Part shown: piece after piece, positions 16,009 to 25,487 of the stretch
Layout: each line of letters begins with the position of its first letter
How positions within the stretch are numbered: position 1 is the first letter of the stretch
DNA from: Salinisphaera sp052044135
GTDB taxonomy: Bacteria > Pseudomonadota > Gammaproteobacteria > Nevskiales > Salinisphaeraceae
Direction of reading: 5' to 3'
NCBI RefSeq assembly: GCF_052044135.1
Contig: NZ_JBQDYF010000007.1
Span: 1-64,000 of the forward strand
DNA length: 64,000 nucleotides
Translations under genes and position numbers: made by a program
Notes under the pieces: generated by a model
What the model was told of the DNA's origin: nothing
Seen by the model: the letters and a program-made list of their open reading frames with translations, nothing else
Databases searched by the model: none

Positions 16009-17112
16009 CTACTCGGCCTCGCGCCCGATCGAGCGCGGGTACGAGCCCAGAATCTTGAGCATGACGGCCTCGGACTCGATCGACTCGATCACGCGGCGGA
16101 CCGGCGCATCGTCGGCGTGGCCTTCGATGTCGATGAAGAAGTTGTAGTCCCAGGCTTGGCGGCGCGACGGACGCGACTCGATGCGGGCCAGATCCACCCC
16201 GGCATCGGCGGCCGGCGCGAGCAGGCGATAGAGCATGCCCGGCCGGTTGCGGATCGACACCAGGATCGAGGTCATGTCGTTGCCGGACGCGGCCACATGC
16301 TGCGTGCCCAGAACCAAAAACCGCGTGGTGTTGTTGGGCTCGTCCTCGATGTTCGAGGCCAGGATCGGCAGGTCATAGAAATCGCTGGCCGCGCGCGCGG
16401 CGATCGCGGCCGCGGCCGGGTCCCCGGCCACGCGCCGCGCGGCCTCGCCATTCGAGGCCACCGCTTCGCGCACCACACCCGGCAGGTGCGTATCGAGCCA
16501 GTTCCGGCATTGCGCCAGGGACTGGGCATGGGCGACCACACGCTTGATGCCGCCGAGCCCGGCGGCATGCGACAACAGATGATGATGCACCGCCAGCGCC
16601 ACTTCGCCGCAGATCGACAGCCGACTGCCGACGAGCTGGTCGAGCGTGTGTGTGACCACGCCTTCGGTCGAGTTCTCCACCGGCACCACGCCGAAGTGGG
16701 CATTGCCCGCCTCCACATCGCGGAAGATATCGCCGATTGCCGGTTTCGGCGACGCCAGCACCGCATGCCCGAAATGCTTGTAGACGGCGGCCTGGGTATA
16801 GGTGCCCTCGGGCCCGAGATAGGCCACGGTCATCGGTTTTTCCAGCGCCAGGCAGGCGGACATGATCTCGCGCATGATGCGCGCCACGGCCGCATCCGGG
16901 AGCGGCCCCGGGTTGCGCGCGGCGACGCGCTCGAGAACCTGGGCCTCGCGTTCCGGCCGATAGAAATCCGTGCGGCCGGCGGCCTGCTTGATCCCGGCGA
17001 CCTTGAGCGCGACGCCCGCGCGCTCGTTGATCAGCGCATGGATCCGCTGATCCAGTTCGTCGATTTTCGCGCGCGCATCGGCGAGCGCCTCGTCATCGGA
17101 TGGTGTGCTCAT
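16009..17112 (-). CDS. pheA: bifunctional chorismate mutase/prephenate dehydratase (P-protein)
   Basis: The enzyme turns chorismate into prephenate and then phenylpyruvate for phenylalanine. The 367 residues comprise an AroQ chorismate mutase helix bundle (1-90: IDELDQRIHALINERAGVAL and YRPEREAQVLERV), a prephenate dehydratase domain (from VAYLGPEGTYTQAAV, with VVPVENSTEGVV and NNTTRFLVL), and a C-terminal ACT domain (ILVSIRNRPGMLYRLLAP followed by IESRPSR) that binds phenylalanine for feedback inhibition. It starts the pheA-hisC-tyrA-aroA-cmk run. Confidence 0.97.
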   Translation of the reverse strand: MSTPSDDEALADARAKIDELDQRIHALINERAGVALKVAGIKQAAGRTDFYRPEREAQVLERVAARNPGPLPDAAVARIMREIMSACLALEKPMTVAYLGPEGTYTQAAVYKHFGHAVLASPKPAIGDIFRDVEAGNAHFGVVPVENSTEGVVTHTLDQLVGSRLSICGEVALAVHHHLLSHAAGLGGIKRVVAHAQSLAQCRNWLDTHLPGVVREAVASNGEAARRVAGDPAAAAIAARAASDFYDLPILASNIEDEPNNTTRFLVLGTQHVAASGNDMTSILVSIRNRPGMLYRLLAPAADAGVDLARIESRPSRRQAWDYNFFIDIEGHADDAPVRRVIESIESEAVMLKILGSYPRSIGREAE

Positions 17113-17118
17113 GGCCTG

Positions 17119-17136
17119 GGGCCTGTTGACGTTTGG
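17119..17136. repeat. short dispersed repeat GGGCCTGTTGACGTTTGG
   Basis: Second copy of the sequence at 9341-9358, one base different. It lies 7 bp from the pheA start codon, so it would form part of the pheA translation initiation region. Confidence 0.5.
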
Positions 17137-17409
17137 AACGGCGCCGCGTTATGGCCCTGACTCGCAGCGACCGCGGCGCGGGACGCCGAGTGGGGTGGTT
17201 TTCAAGAACAGAATCGATCCGCCGGCACCAACAAGGCGCCATGGCGAACACGCCCGCGAGGGCGGCGGTCATTCTGCCACAATCCGCTGCGACCGCTCGC
17301 CGGCAGCGCGACGTCTTGCCCGGAGATGAGCGCGCCGACCCCGGGCCCGGCCTATTCCGCGGACCGCGGCCGGCATCCGCGCGCATCACCGACCGGGCCC
17401 TGGCATGGA

Positions 17410-17438
17410 TTGCGGGCCGCGCCGAGCGCGGCCCGCAA
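17410..17438 (-). terminator. strong hairpin after serA
   Basis: TTGCGGGCCGCGC and GCGCGGCCCGCAA form a perfect 13-base stem around a three-base loop, 12 bp after the serA stop. A U-tract is lacking, so it may be a transcript-stabilising or partial terminator. Confidence 0.6.
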
Positions 17439-17449
17439 CGGGCACGGGG

Positions 17450-18643
17450 TCAGCCGGCGTTGCGACCGATCGCGCCCAGATAGCGCACGCAGAGCACGCC
17501 GGAGATATCCGCCAGCTCGTCCAGCGCGGCCTGAGCCACGTCGGCATCGACATCCACCATCGACAAGGCGATCTCGCCCTTCGACTTGTTCAGCAGGTCG
17601 GCAATGTTGTGGTTGTGGCGTGCCAGCGCGGAGGTGATCTGACCGACCATGTTCGGCTGGTTCTTGTTGATCACCACGATACGGTGCGCGTTCGCCGTCG
17701 GCGGCATGATCGCCTCGGGGAAATTCACCGAGTTACGGATATTGCCCACCTCCAGCCAGTCACGCAGCTGGTCGGCGATCATGATGGCGCTGTTGTCCTC
17801 GGCCTCGTCGGTGGAGGCGCCCAGGTGCGGCAGCGTGATCACCTGATCGTGGGCCCGCAGCTTCTCGGACGGAAAATCGCAGACGTAGTACTTGAGATGG
17901 CCTTCGGCCAGCGACGCGAGCACCGCGTCTTCATCGACGATCTCGGCACGCGAGAAGTTCAACAACACCGCGCCCCGGGGCATCAGCTTGAGCCGTTCGG
18001 CATTGACCAGCGCGCGCGTTCCTTCGACCAGCGGCACGTGCAGGCTGACGAATTCCGAGCCGGACATCAGGTCGTCCACCGACAGGGCCTCGGCCACGCC
18101 GGCACTCAGGCGCCAGGCATTGTTGATGGTGATGCCCGGATCGAAACCGGAGACATCCATGCCAAGCGCCTGCGCCGCATTGGCGACGTTCACACCCACC
18201 GCGCCAAGGCCGACCACCCCCAGCGTACGTCCCGGCAACTCGACGCCCTTGAACTTCTTCTTGCCGGCTTCAACCTCTTTCTTGAGATCCTCGCCGGTCG
18301 AGGTGAGCGCCTCGACATAGCGCCAGGCGCCGAGAATGTTGCGTGCCGACAGGAGCATGCCGGACAGCACCAGTTCCTTGACCGCATTCGCATTCGCGCC
18401 GGGCGCATTGAACACGGGCACGCCGCGCTCGGTCATCCGGTCGATGGGAATATTGTTCACGCCGGCACCGGCGCGCCCGATGGCGCGTACGGAGGCCGGA
18501 ATGTCCATGTCGTGCATGTTGGCCGAGCGCAGGATGATGGCATCCGGCTCGCTCATTTCCGACGCCACTTCGTAGATCTCGCGCGGCAGCTTGTCGAGGC
18601 CACGGGCAGAAATGCTGTTGAGGGTTTGAATCTTCAGGCTCAT
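17450..18643 (-). CDS. serA: D-3-phosphoglycerate dehydrogenase with ACT domain
   Basis: SerA oxidises 3-phosphoglycerate, the first step of serine synthesis. The 397-residue protein has a substrate domain (IRAIGRAGAGVNNIPID), an NAD Rossmann motif (GVVGLGAVGVNVA), an active-site arginine segment (LLNFSRAEIVDE) and histidine segment (ITLPHLGASTDEAE). A C-terminal ACT domain (VVINKNQPNMVGQITSALARH) probably senses serine. AAGGA precedes ATG at 18643. Together with serC it forms a serine pair placed between gyrA and pheA. Confidence 0.94.
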   Translation of the reverse strand: MSLKIQTLNSISARGLDKLPREIYEVASEMSEPDAIILRSANMHDMDIPASVRAIGRAGAGVNNIPIDRMTERGVPVFNAPGANANAVKELVLSGMLLSARNILGAWRYVEALTSTGEDLKKEVEAGKKKFKGVELPGRTLGVVGLGAVGVNVANAAQALGMDVSGFDPGITINNAWRLSAGVAEALSVDDLMSGSEFVSLHVPLVEGTRALVNAERLKLMPRGAVLLNFSRAEIVDEDAVLASLAEGHLKYYVCDFPSEKLRAHDQVITLPHLGASTDEAEDNSAIMIADQLRDWLEVGNIRNSVNFPEAIMPPTANAHRIVVINKNQPNMVGQITSALARHNHNIADLLNKSKGEIALSMVDVDADVAQAALDELADISGVLCVRYLGAIGRNAG

Positions 18644-18782
18644 GACAATCCTTGTTGAAGGCAATCCTGGAAACGGGGCCCCAAGGGCCGCGGTCAGGGG
18701 CCGCCGGCCTGTACCGAGGGCATCCCGGGCGGTGCCGGCGACGACGCCCGGGCCGGTGCACGGCCCGGGTCATCGTCCCGGG

Positions 18783-19865
18783 CTAACCGTTGGTCCGGGC
18801 AAACGTATCCATGAAATCGATCAAGGCATCCACACCGGCTTCCGGCATCGCGTTATAGATCGATGCGCGCATGCCGCCAACCGAGCGATGCCCCTTGAGC
18901 GTCGACAGACCGGCCGCCTCGGCTTCGGCCAGGAACTGCTTGTTCAGGGTATCGTCGGCCAGCAGGAACGGCACGTTCATGCGCGAACGCACGGCCGGGT
19001 CCACCGGGTTGGAGTAGAAGTCCGAGGTGTCGATGTAGTCGTAGAGCTTGGACGACTTGCGGATATTGAGCTTCTCGATCGCTTCCAGGCCGCCCTGGTT
19101 CTCCAGCCACTCGAAGGTCAGGCCGCAGATGTACCAGGCATAGCAGGCCGGCGTGTTGAGCATGGAATCGGCGTCGCGCTGCTGCTTGTAGTTGAGCACC
19201 ATCGGGCACGATGCCTGCGCCTGTTCCAGCAGATCGTTGCGCACGATCACCATCGTGATGCCGGCAGGGCCCGCGTTCTTCTGGGCACCGGCATAGATCA
19301 CGCCGTATCTGGATACGTCCACGGGGCGCGACAGGAAGTTCGACGACATGTCCGCGACCAGCGGCGCGTCACCGACGTCCGGCACCTGCTGGAATTCCAC
19401 GCCCTGGATGGTCTCGTTCGGGGTGAAATGCAGATAGGCCGCGTTCGAGGACAGGTTCCAGCCCGAAACCGCCGGGATCGAGGTGAACCCGTCGGCCTCG
19501 CCGGAGGCGGCGAGGTTGGCCTCGCCGTACTTGCCGGCTTCCTTGATGGCCTTCTTGCCCCAGTTGCCGGTGACGACGTAATCGGCCGTATGCTGCTCGC
19601 CCATCAGATTCAGTGGCACGCCGGCGAACTGGCCGGCCGCCCCGCCCTGCAGGAACAGCACGCTGTAATCATCCGGCACATCGAGCAGACGGCGCAGCCG
19701 CGCGGTCGCATCCTCGGCAATCGATACGAAGGCCGGGCCGCGATGGCTCATTTCCATCACGGACATGCCGGTGCCCTTCCAGTCGAGCATCTCGGCCTGG
19801 GCTTTTTCCAGCACTTCGACCGGCAGGGTCGCGGGACCTGCGCTGAAGTTATACACACGTGACAT
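18783..19865 (-). CDS. serC: phosphoserine aminotransferase
   Basis: SerC is a PLP enzyme converting 3-phosphohydroxypyruvate to phosphoserine and serving pyridoxal phosphate synthesis. The 360-residue protein begins MSRVYNFSAGPATLP, contains FLQGGAAGQFAGVP, the PLP-lysine segment IYAGAQKNAGPAGITMVI and the C-terminal GGMRASIYNAMP. GAGGAG sits ahead of ATG at 19865. A longer in-frame extension runs antisense-like into gyrA and is not used. It follows gyrA by about 44 bp, as in Pseudomonas. Confidence 0.97.
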   Translation of the reverse strand: MSRVYNFSAGPATLPVEVLEKAQAEMLDWKGTGMSVMEMSHRGPAFVSIAEDATARLRRLLDVPDDYSVLFLQGGAAGQFAGVPLNLMGEQHTADYVVTGNWGKKAIKEAGKYGEANLAASGEADGFTSIPAVSGWNLSSNAAYLHFTPNETIQGVEFQQVPDVGDAPLVADMSSNFLSRPVDVSRYGVIYAGAQKNAGPAGITMVIVRNDLLEQAQASCPMVLNYKQQRDADSMLNTPACYAWYICGLTFEWLENQGGLEAIEKLNIRKSSKLYDYIDTSDFYSNPVDPAVRSRMNVPFLLADDTLNKQFLAEAEAAGLSTLKGHRSVGGMRASIYNAMPEAGVDALIDFMDTFARTNG

Positions 19866-19909
19866 GAAACCACTCCTCGTGGAAAACAAAGCGGGCGCGC
19901 CCGCCGACA

Positions 19910-22519
19910 TCAATTCTCGTCGGGCGCTTCGGGGGCCTCGGTCTCGCCGTCGCCGTCGCCGGGCGCGGCTTCGTCGTCCGCGTCCTCGACCGCAATGCGA
20001 TCCACGCCGACCAGGCGCTGATCGTCGGCCACTCGAATAATACGTACGCCCTGGGTATTGCGGCCCAGCACGGAGATCTCGGAGACCGCCGTTCGAATGA
20101 GCGTCCCCATGTTGGAAATGAGCATGATCTCGTCGTCTTCGGACACCTGGGTGGCGCCGACCACCGCACCCGTCTTGTCCGATTGCTTGAGCGCGAGCAC
20201 GCCCTGGCCGCCCCGGCCGCGCAGCGGATAGTCGTCCACCGGCGTGCGCTTGCCGTAGCCGTGTTCGGTGACGGTGAGAATCTCGCCGTCGCGCACGACG
20301 ATCAGGCCAATCACGGCCGCGGATTCGTCGTCCTCGGGCAGGCGGATGCCGCGCACACCGGCGGCGTTGCGGCCCATCTGGCGTACGTCCGCCTCGGCGA
20401 AGCGAATGACCTTGCCGGCCGAGGTGAACAACATCACCGTATCCTGCCCGCCGGTCCGGTCGACGCCGACCAGGGCGTCGTCGTCGCGCAGATCGATGGC
20501 GATAATCCCGTTGGTGCGCGGCCGCGAGAACTGCTCCAGCGCGGTCTTCTTGACCGTGCCGTTGCGGGTGGCGAAGAACACGTTCTCGTCGGTGCTGAAA
20601 TCCTTGATCGGCAGCACTTCGGAAATGCGCTCGCCGGACTCCAGCGGCAGCAGGTTCACGATCGGCTTGCCGCGCGCGCCGCGGCCGGCACTGGGCAACT
20701 CGTACACCTTGAGCCAGTACGCCTTGCCGTGCGACGAAAAGCACAGCAGCGTGTCGTGGGTGTGGGTTACCCACAGTTTCTCGATGAAGTCGGCGTCCTT
20801 GGTCTTGGTCGCCGACTTGCCGCGGCCGCCGCGGCGCTGGGCGCGATAGTCGTCCAGCGGCTGGCTCTTGACATAGCCTTCGTGCGTCAGTGTGACGACC
20901 ACATCCTCGGGCGAGATCAGATCGGCGGTGGTCAGATCCAGATGATCATCCAGGATCTGGGTCTTGCGCTCATCGCCGTATTCGTCGCGTACGGCGACCA
21001 GTTCGTCGCGAATGACCTCGAACAGGCGCGCCATCGACGACAGGATCTCAAGATAATCGGCGATGTCGGCGAGCAGCTTCTCGAACTCCTCGACGATCTT
21101 GTCCTGCTCGAGCCCGGTCAGCCGATGCAGACGCAGATCGAGGATCGCCTGGGCCTGGGTTTCGGTGAGCCGGTAGCGGCCGGAGTCCTGCAGCCCGTAG
21201 TGGCGCGACAGATCGATCGGGCGCGAGGCATCGGCACCGGCGCGCTCGAGCATGGCGTTGACCTGTCCGGGCGCCCATTCGCGCCCCATCAACCCTTCGC
21301 GGGCCTCGGCCGGGCCGGAGGAGGCCCGGATCAGGGCGATCACTTCGTCGATATTGGCCAGCGCGACAGTCAGCCCTTCCAGCACATGCGCCCGCGCACG
21401 CGCCTTGGCCAGTTCGTACTGGGTGCGCCGGGTGACGACCTCGCGCCGGTGCCGGATGAAGGCTTCCAGCATCTGCTTGAGGTTGAGCGTGCGCGGCTGG
21501 CCGTCGTCGAGCGCGACCATGTTGATGCCGAACACGGTCTGCATCTGCGAATGACGATACAGATTGTTGAGCACCACCTCGGGGGTTTCCCCGCGGCGCA
21601 GCTCGATCACCATGCGCATGCCGTCCTTGTCGGACTCGTCGCGCAGCTCGGTGATGCCCTCGACGCGTTTTTCCTTGACCAGCTCGGCGATCTTTTCCAG
21701 CAGCCGCGCCTTGTTCACCTGGTACGGCAGCTCGGTGACCACGATCGCCTGCTTGCCGCGTTCGTCGACATCCTCGAAATGCGCCCGTGCCCGGGTATAG
21801 ATCCGCCCGCGGCCGGTCTCGTAGGCCTCGCGAATGCCCGAGGCGCCATTGATGATGCCCGAGGTGGGGAAATCCGGGCCCGGGACGTGTGCCATCAGCT
21901 CGGCGATGGTCACGTCTTCGTTATCCATCACCGCCAGGCAGGCGTTGATGATCTCGCGGATGTTGTGCGGCGGGATGTTGGTCGCCATGCCCACGGCGAT
22001 GCCGGTGCCGCCGTTGACCAGCAGGTTCGGCAGCCGGGTCGGTAGCACCGCCGGCTCTGATTCCGACTCGTCGTAATTCGGAATGAAATCGACGGTGTCC
22101 TTGCCGATGTCGGCCAGCAGCTCGTGGGCGAGCTTCGACATGCGCACTTCGGTGTAGCGCATCGCCGCCGGCGCGTCGCCGTCGACCGAGCCGAAGTTGC
22201 CCTGGCCGTCGACCAGCACGTAACGCATGGAGAAATCCTGCGCCATGCGAACGATCGTGTCGTAGACCGCCGAGTCGCCGTGCGGATGATATTTACCGAT
22301 CACGTCGCCGACCACGCGGGCGGACTTCTTGTACGGCCGGTTCCAGTCGTTGGACAACTCCTGCATCGCGTAGAGCACGCGACGATGCACCGGCTTGAGG
22401 CCGTCGCGCACATCGGGCAGCGCACGCCCGACGATCACGCTCATCGCATAGTCGAGATACGACTGGCGCATCTCGTCTTCCAGGTTGATCGAAAGGATCT
22501 CTTTTGCGACGTCGGCCAT
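19910..22519 (-). CDS. gyrA: DNA gyrase subunit A
   Basis: GyrA is the DNA-cleaving subunit of gyrase, which introduces negative supercoils. The 869-residue protein aligns without gaps with the E. coli start. The catalytic tyrosine is Tyr122 (AAMRYTEVR). The quinolone-determining positions are Ser83 and Asp87 (HPHGDSAVYDTI), the wild-type sensitive residues in E. coli numbering. The C-terminal beta-pinwheel has the GyrA-box-like segment QRRGGRGKSA, and the tail is acidic. It is divergent from the deaminase gene, with a 244-bp shared upstream region. Confidence 0.98.
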   Translation of the reverse strand: MADVAKEILSINLEDEMRQSYLDYAMSVIVGRALPDVRDGLKPVHRRVLYAMQELSNDWNRPYKKSARVVGDVIGKYHPHGDSAVYDTIVRMAQDFSMRYVLVDGQGNFGSVDGDAPAAMRYTEVRMSKLAHELLADIGKDTVDFIPNYDESESEPAVLPTRLPNLLVNGGTGIAVGMATNIPPHNIREIINACLAVMDNEDVTIAELMAHVPGPDFPTSGIINGASGIREAYETGRGRIYTRARAHFEDVDERGKQAIVVTELPYQVNKARLLEKIAELVKEKRVEGITELRDESDKDGMRMVIELRRGETPEVVLNNLYRHSQMQTVFGINMVALDDGQPRTLNLKQMLEAFIRHRREVVTRRTQYELAKARARAHVLEGLTVALANIDEVIALIRASSGPAEAREGLMGREWAPGQVNAMLERAGADASRPIDLSRHYGLQDSGRYRLTETQAQAILDLRLHRLTGLEQDKIVEEFEKLLADIADYLEILSSMARLFEVIRDELVAVRDEYGDERKTQILDDHLDLTTADLISPEDVVVTLTHEGYVKSQPLDDYRAQRRGGRGKSATKTKDADFIEKLWVTHTHDTLLCFSSHGKAYWLKVYELPSAGRGARGKPIVNLLPLESGERISEVLPIKDFSTDENVFFATRNGTVKKTALEQFSRPRTNGIIAIDLRDDDALVGVDRTGGQDTVMLFTSAGKVIRFAEADVRQMGRNAAGVRGIRLPEDDESAAVIGLIVVRDGEILTVTEHGYGKRTPVDDYPLRGRGGQGVLALKQSDKTGAVVGATQVSEDDEIMLISNMGTLIRTAVSEISVLGRNTQGVRIIRVADDQRLVGVDRIAVEDADDEAAPGDGDGETEAPEAPDEN

Positions 22520-22763
22520 AGGCTAGTTCAAGTTGGCGATCCGGCGCGCAGTCGCGGTCGGCCGGCAGTATCGGAAAGCTCCCGAAACCTGCCTGTCGAC
22601 CGGGCCCGAAAGACCTCTGCGCGAAGCGCGATATGATACCACAGCCATTGCCATTGGCCGGCCGCGACGCTGTCCGGGATGCGGCCCGTCCGGTAGCATC
22701 GGCGCGCCGGCGCCCCGCGCCGCCGAATGGCCGCTCATTCATCGCCCGAAGCGAGGCAAGATC

Positions 22764-24107
22764 TTGTCCGAAACCATCATTCACGCCCGCTGGATCGCCC
22801 CTGTCGATGGCACGCATCGATGGCTCGAAAATCATGCCGTAGTGGTCAGCCAGGGCCGCATCGCGGCTATCCTGCCACGCGAGCAGGCCGGGCCCGCCTA
22901 TCCGGACGCGGAAGTAATCGAGCGTGGGCGTCATCTGCTGGTGCCCGGCTTCATCAATGCCCACACGCATGCGGCGATGAATCTGATGCGCGGGGTGGCC
23001 AACGATCTCCCGCTGATGCCCTGGCTGCAGCAGCATATCTGGCCGCTGGAATCGGAATTCATGTCGAAGGTATTCGTCGCCGACGGCACCGATCTGGCCA
23101 TGGCGGAAATGATCCGCGGCGGCACGACCTGCTTCAACGACATGTATTTCTTCCCCGATGTCGTGGCCGAGCATGTCGACCGCGCCGGGATGCGTGCGGC
23201 CATCGGCATGATCCTGATCGATTTCCCCACGGTCTGGGCGGCCACGCCGGATGAGTATGTCGACAAGGGCCTGGCCGTGCACGACGCCTGGCGCCACCAC
23301 GAGCGCATCATCACCCCGTTCGCCCCGCACGCGCCCTACACCGTGTCCGACGGGCCGCTGGCCAAGATGCGCACCTACGCCGACGAAATGGACGTACGGG
23401 TACACATGCACATTCACGAAACCGCATTCGAGGTCGACAGCGCCGTGGCCGAGCACGGCCAGCGGCCGCTCGCGCGTCTCGATGCGCTCGGCCTGCTCAC
23501 GCCGAATCTGCTGGCCGTGCACATGACTCAGCTCACCGCGGCCGAGATCGAGCGCTGTGCCGCGGCCGGCGTGCACGTGATTCATTCGCCGGAATCCAAC
23601 CTCAAGCTCGCCAGCGGCCTGGCCCCGGTGCAAAAACTGCGCGATGCCGGCGTCAACGTGGCGCTGGGAACTGACGGCGCGGCCTCCAACAACGATCTCG
23701 ACATGATCGGCGAAATGCGCACCGCCGCGCTGATCGGCAAGGTGGCCGGCAACGATGCCGCCGCCGTCTCGGCCGACGCCGTGCTGGAAATGGCCACGAT
23801 CGCCGGCGCGAGAGCGCTCGGCATCGCCGACCGCACCGGCTCGATCGAGGTCGGCAAGGCCGCCGATCTGGCCGCCATCGATCTCGGCGAGCTGGAGACG
23901 CGGCCGGTATTCGACCCCATCGCCGCCCTGGTCTACAGCGCGAACCGCCAGCAGGTCACCGACACCTGGGTCGCGGGCCGCGCCCTGATGCGCGACCGCC
24001 AGCTGACCACGCTGGATATCGACGACCTCATGCACCGCGCCGACGCCTGGGCCGATAAACTGGCCGCATTCCGCGCCCAACCGGAGAATGATCGTCATGC
24101 CGAGTAA
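22764..24107 (+). CDS. mtaD: TRZ/ATZ family amidohydrolase (methylthioadenosine/S-adenosylhomocysteine deaminase type)
   Basis: The 447-residue metal-dependent hydrolase belongs to the cytosine deaminase-like amidohydrolases. Metal-binding motifs are NAHTHAAMNLMRG, VHMHIHET, a central VHMTQL and GTDGAASNNDLDM. Members deaminate 5'-methylthioadenosine or S-adenosylhomocysteine; the exact substrate cannot be read from sequence. The start is TTG at 22764, seven bases after GAGG; no closer ATG fits. A similar gene stands beside gyrA and ubiG in Pseudomonas. It overlaps or abuts ubiG. Confidence 0.88.
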   Translation: MSETIIHARWIAPVDGTHRWLENHAVVVSQGRIAAILPREQAGPAYPDAEVIERGRHLLVPGFINAHTHAAMNLMRGVANDLPLMPWLQQHIWPLESEFMSKVFVADGTDLAMAEMIRGGTTCFNDMYFFPDVVAEHVDRAGMRAAIGMILIDFPTVWAATPDEYVDKGLAVHDAWRHHERIITPFAPHAPYTVSDGPLAKMRTYADEMDVRVHMHIHETAFEVDSAVAEHGQRPLARLDALGLLTPNLLAVHMTQLTAAEIERCAAAGVHVIHSPESNLKLASGLAPVQKLRDAGVNVALGTDGAASNNDLDMIGEMRTAALIGKVAGNDAAAVSADAVLEMATIAGARALGIADRTGSIEVGKAADLAAIDLGELETRPVFDPIAALVYSANRQQVTDTWVAGRALMRDRQLTTLDIDDLMHRADAWADKLAAFRAQPENDRHAE

Positions 24108-24807
24108 TCAGCAAGCCGAACTGGATAAGTTCGACGCCATGGCCGCCGACTGGTGGGACCCGAGCGGCCACATGCGGCCGCTGCACGACATCAACCCGCT
24201 GCGCACGGCCTATATCGAGCACCGGGCCGGCGGCCTTGCGGGCAAGCGCGTGCTCGATGTCGGCTGCGGTGCCGGTCTGCTCGCCGAGGCCATGGCCGCG
24301 CGCGGCGCACGCGTCACCGGGATCGATCTGGCGCAACAGGCGGTGGAAGCGGCGCGGCGCCATGCCGAGCAATCGCGGCTGGACATCGATTATCGCGTGG
24401 TCTCGAGCCGTGATCTCGCGGCCGAACTCGCCGGTGCGTTCGACATCGTGGTCGCCTACGAAATGCTCGAGCACGTCGACGAACCCGCGTATGTGGTCGA
24501 CGACTGCGCCCGGCTGACGGCAGCTGGCGGCCATACCTTCTTCTCCACCATCAATCGCACGCCGAAGGCCTGGGCGCTCGCGATCGGTGGCGCCGAGTAT
24601 GTGCTCGGCCTGTTGCCACGCGGCACCCATGAATACGCCAAGCTGATCAGGCCCGCCGAACTGTCGGCGTACTGCCGGCACGCCGGCCTCGACGTGGTCG
24701 ACATCAGCGGCATGCGTTACAACCCGCTGACCCGCCACGCGGCCCTCGGCGCGCGGCCGGATGTGAACTACTTCGTGCACGCACGCCGCAACGGGGACGC
24801 CTCTTGA
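24097..24807 (+). CDS. ubiG: bifunctional ubiquinone O-methyltransferase UbiG
   Basis: UbiG performs both O-methylations of ubiquinone synthesis (2-polyprenyl-6-hydroxyphenol and 3-demethylubiquinone). The 236-residue protein has the family N-terminus KFDAMAADWWDPSGHMRPLHDINPLR, the SAM-binding motif VLDVGCGAGLLAEAMA, and the membrane-contact segment around LLPRGTHEYAKLI. ATG at 24097 has GGAG nine bases before it and overlaps the end of the upstream gene by 11 bases. It shares four bases (TTGA) with gph, so the three genes form one operon. Confidence 0.96.
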   Translation: MPSNQQAELDKFDAMAADWWDPSGHMRPLHDINPLRTAYIEHRAGGLAGKRVLDVGCGAGLLAEAMAARGARVTGIDLAQQAVEAARRHAEQSRLDIDYRVVSSRDLAAELAGAFDIVVAYEMLEHVDEPAYVVDDCARLTAAGGHTFFSTINRTPKAWALAIGGAEYVLGLLPRGTHEYAKLIRPAELSAYCRHAGLDVVDISGMRYNPLTRHAALGARPDVNYFVHARRNGDAS

Positions 24808-25484
24808 TCTCGGCCGGCCAACGCAGTGTGCTGTTCGATCTGGACGGGACGCTGATGCATACCGCGCCCGACCTGGTCGGCGCGCTCAACGACATGCGCC
24901 GTGCCGACGGCCTGGACCCGATGCCGGAAGACGTGCTCGCCCCCTACTGCTCCTACGGCGGACGCGGCCTGCTGGGCCGCGGCTTCGACCTCACGCCGGC
25001 AGATGCCGGGTATCGCGAGGCCTACGATCGCTTCATCGCGCGCTATCGCCAACGCATGACGCAGGAGAGCCACCCCTACGACGGCATCCGCGAGCTGGTC
25101 GCGCGCCTGGGTGCCGCGGATCTGGCCTGGGGCGTGGTCACCAACAAGATCGAGGCGCTGGCGGTGCCATTGATCGAACACACCGCCTTCGACCCGGCCC
25201 CCGGGTGCGTCATCGGCGGCGACACGGCGGGCGTATCCAAGCCCGATCCGCGGCCGATCCTGCTGGCCTGCGAGCGCATGGGCGTCGAGCCGTCGCATTC
25301 GGTCTACGTCGGCGACTCGGATCGCGACATCCTGGCCGGACGCGCGGCCGGCATGCCGACGATCGCGGCCAGCTACGGCTATGTGCCGCTGGATGACGAT
25401 ATCGCGCAGTGGCAAGCCGATGCCGTGGTCGCTACGCCGGCCGAACTGTGGGAGGCGATTCAGCGACTGCAGGCCGCCGCCTGA
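24804..25484 (+). CDS. gph: HAD-family phosphatase, phosphoglycolate phosphatase-like
   Basis: The 226-residue haloacid dehalogenase phosphatase has motif I VLFDLDGTLMHTAPDL (nucleophile Asp and acid/base Asp), motif II VVTN, the motif III lysine in VSKPDPRP and motif IV VYVGDSDRDILAG. Phosphoglycolate phosphatases remove 2-phosphoglycolate arising from DNA repair. The gene following ubiG in Pseudomonas is of this type, and some homologues there (MupP) act on N-acetylmuramic acid 6-phosphate instead, so the substrate is open. The start is TTG at 24804, overlapping ubiG. Confidence 0.85.
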   Translation: MISAGQRSVLFDLDGTLMHTAPDLVGALNDMRRADGLDPMPEDVLAPYCSYGGRGLLGRGFDLTPADAGYREAYDRFIARYRQRMTQESHPYDGIRELVARLGAADLAWGVVTNKIEALAVPLIEHTAFDPAPGCVIGGDTAGVSKPDPRPILLACERMGVEPSHSVYVGDSDRDILAGRAAGMPTIAASYGYVPLDDDIAQWQADAVVATPAELWEAIQRLQAAA

Positions 25485-25487
25485 TTG

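Larger units (their letters stand above)
17113..17449. other. gene-free interval between serA and pheA
   Basis: There is no coding frame of quality. It holds the short dispersed repeat (17119-17136), directly upstream of the pheA start codon, and the serA terminator-like hairpin (17410-17438). The pheA promoter should lie here but was not identified. Confidence 0.5.

Noticed and set aside
19866..20774. Upstream in-frame extension of serC
   Set aside because: It runs through gyrA in another frame with biased Arg/Gly content; serC has its own ribosome site and conserved N-terminus at 19865.
22293..24098. 601-codon minus-strand ORF opposite the deaminase
   Set aside because: Histidine/glycine-rich shadow of the amidohydrolase gene.
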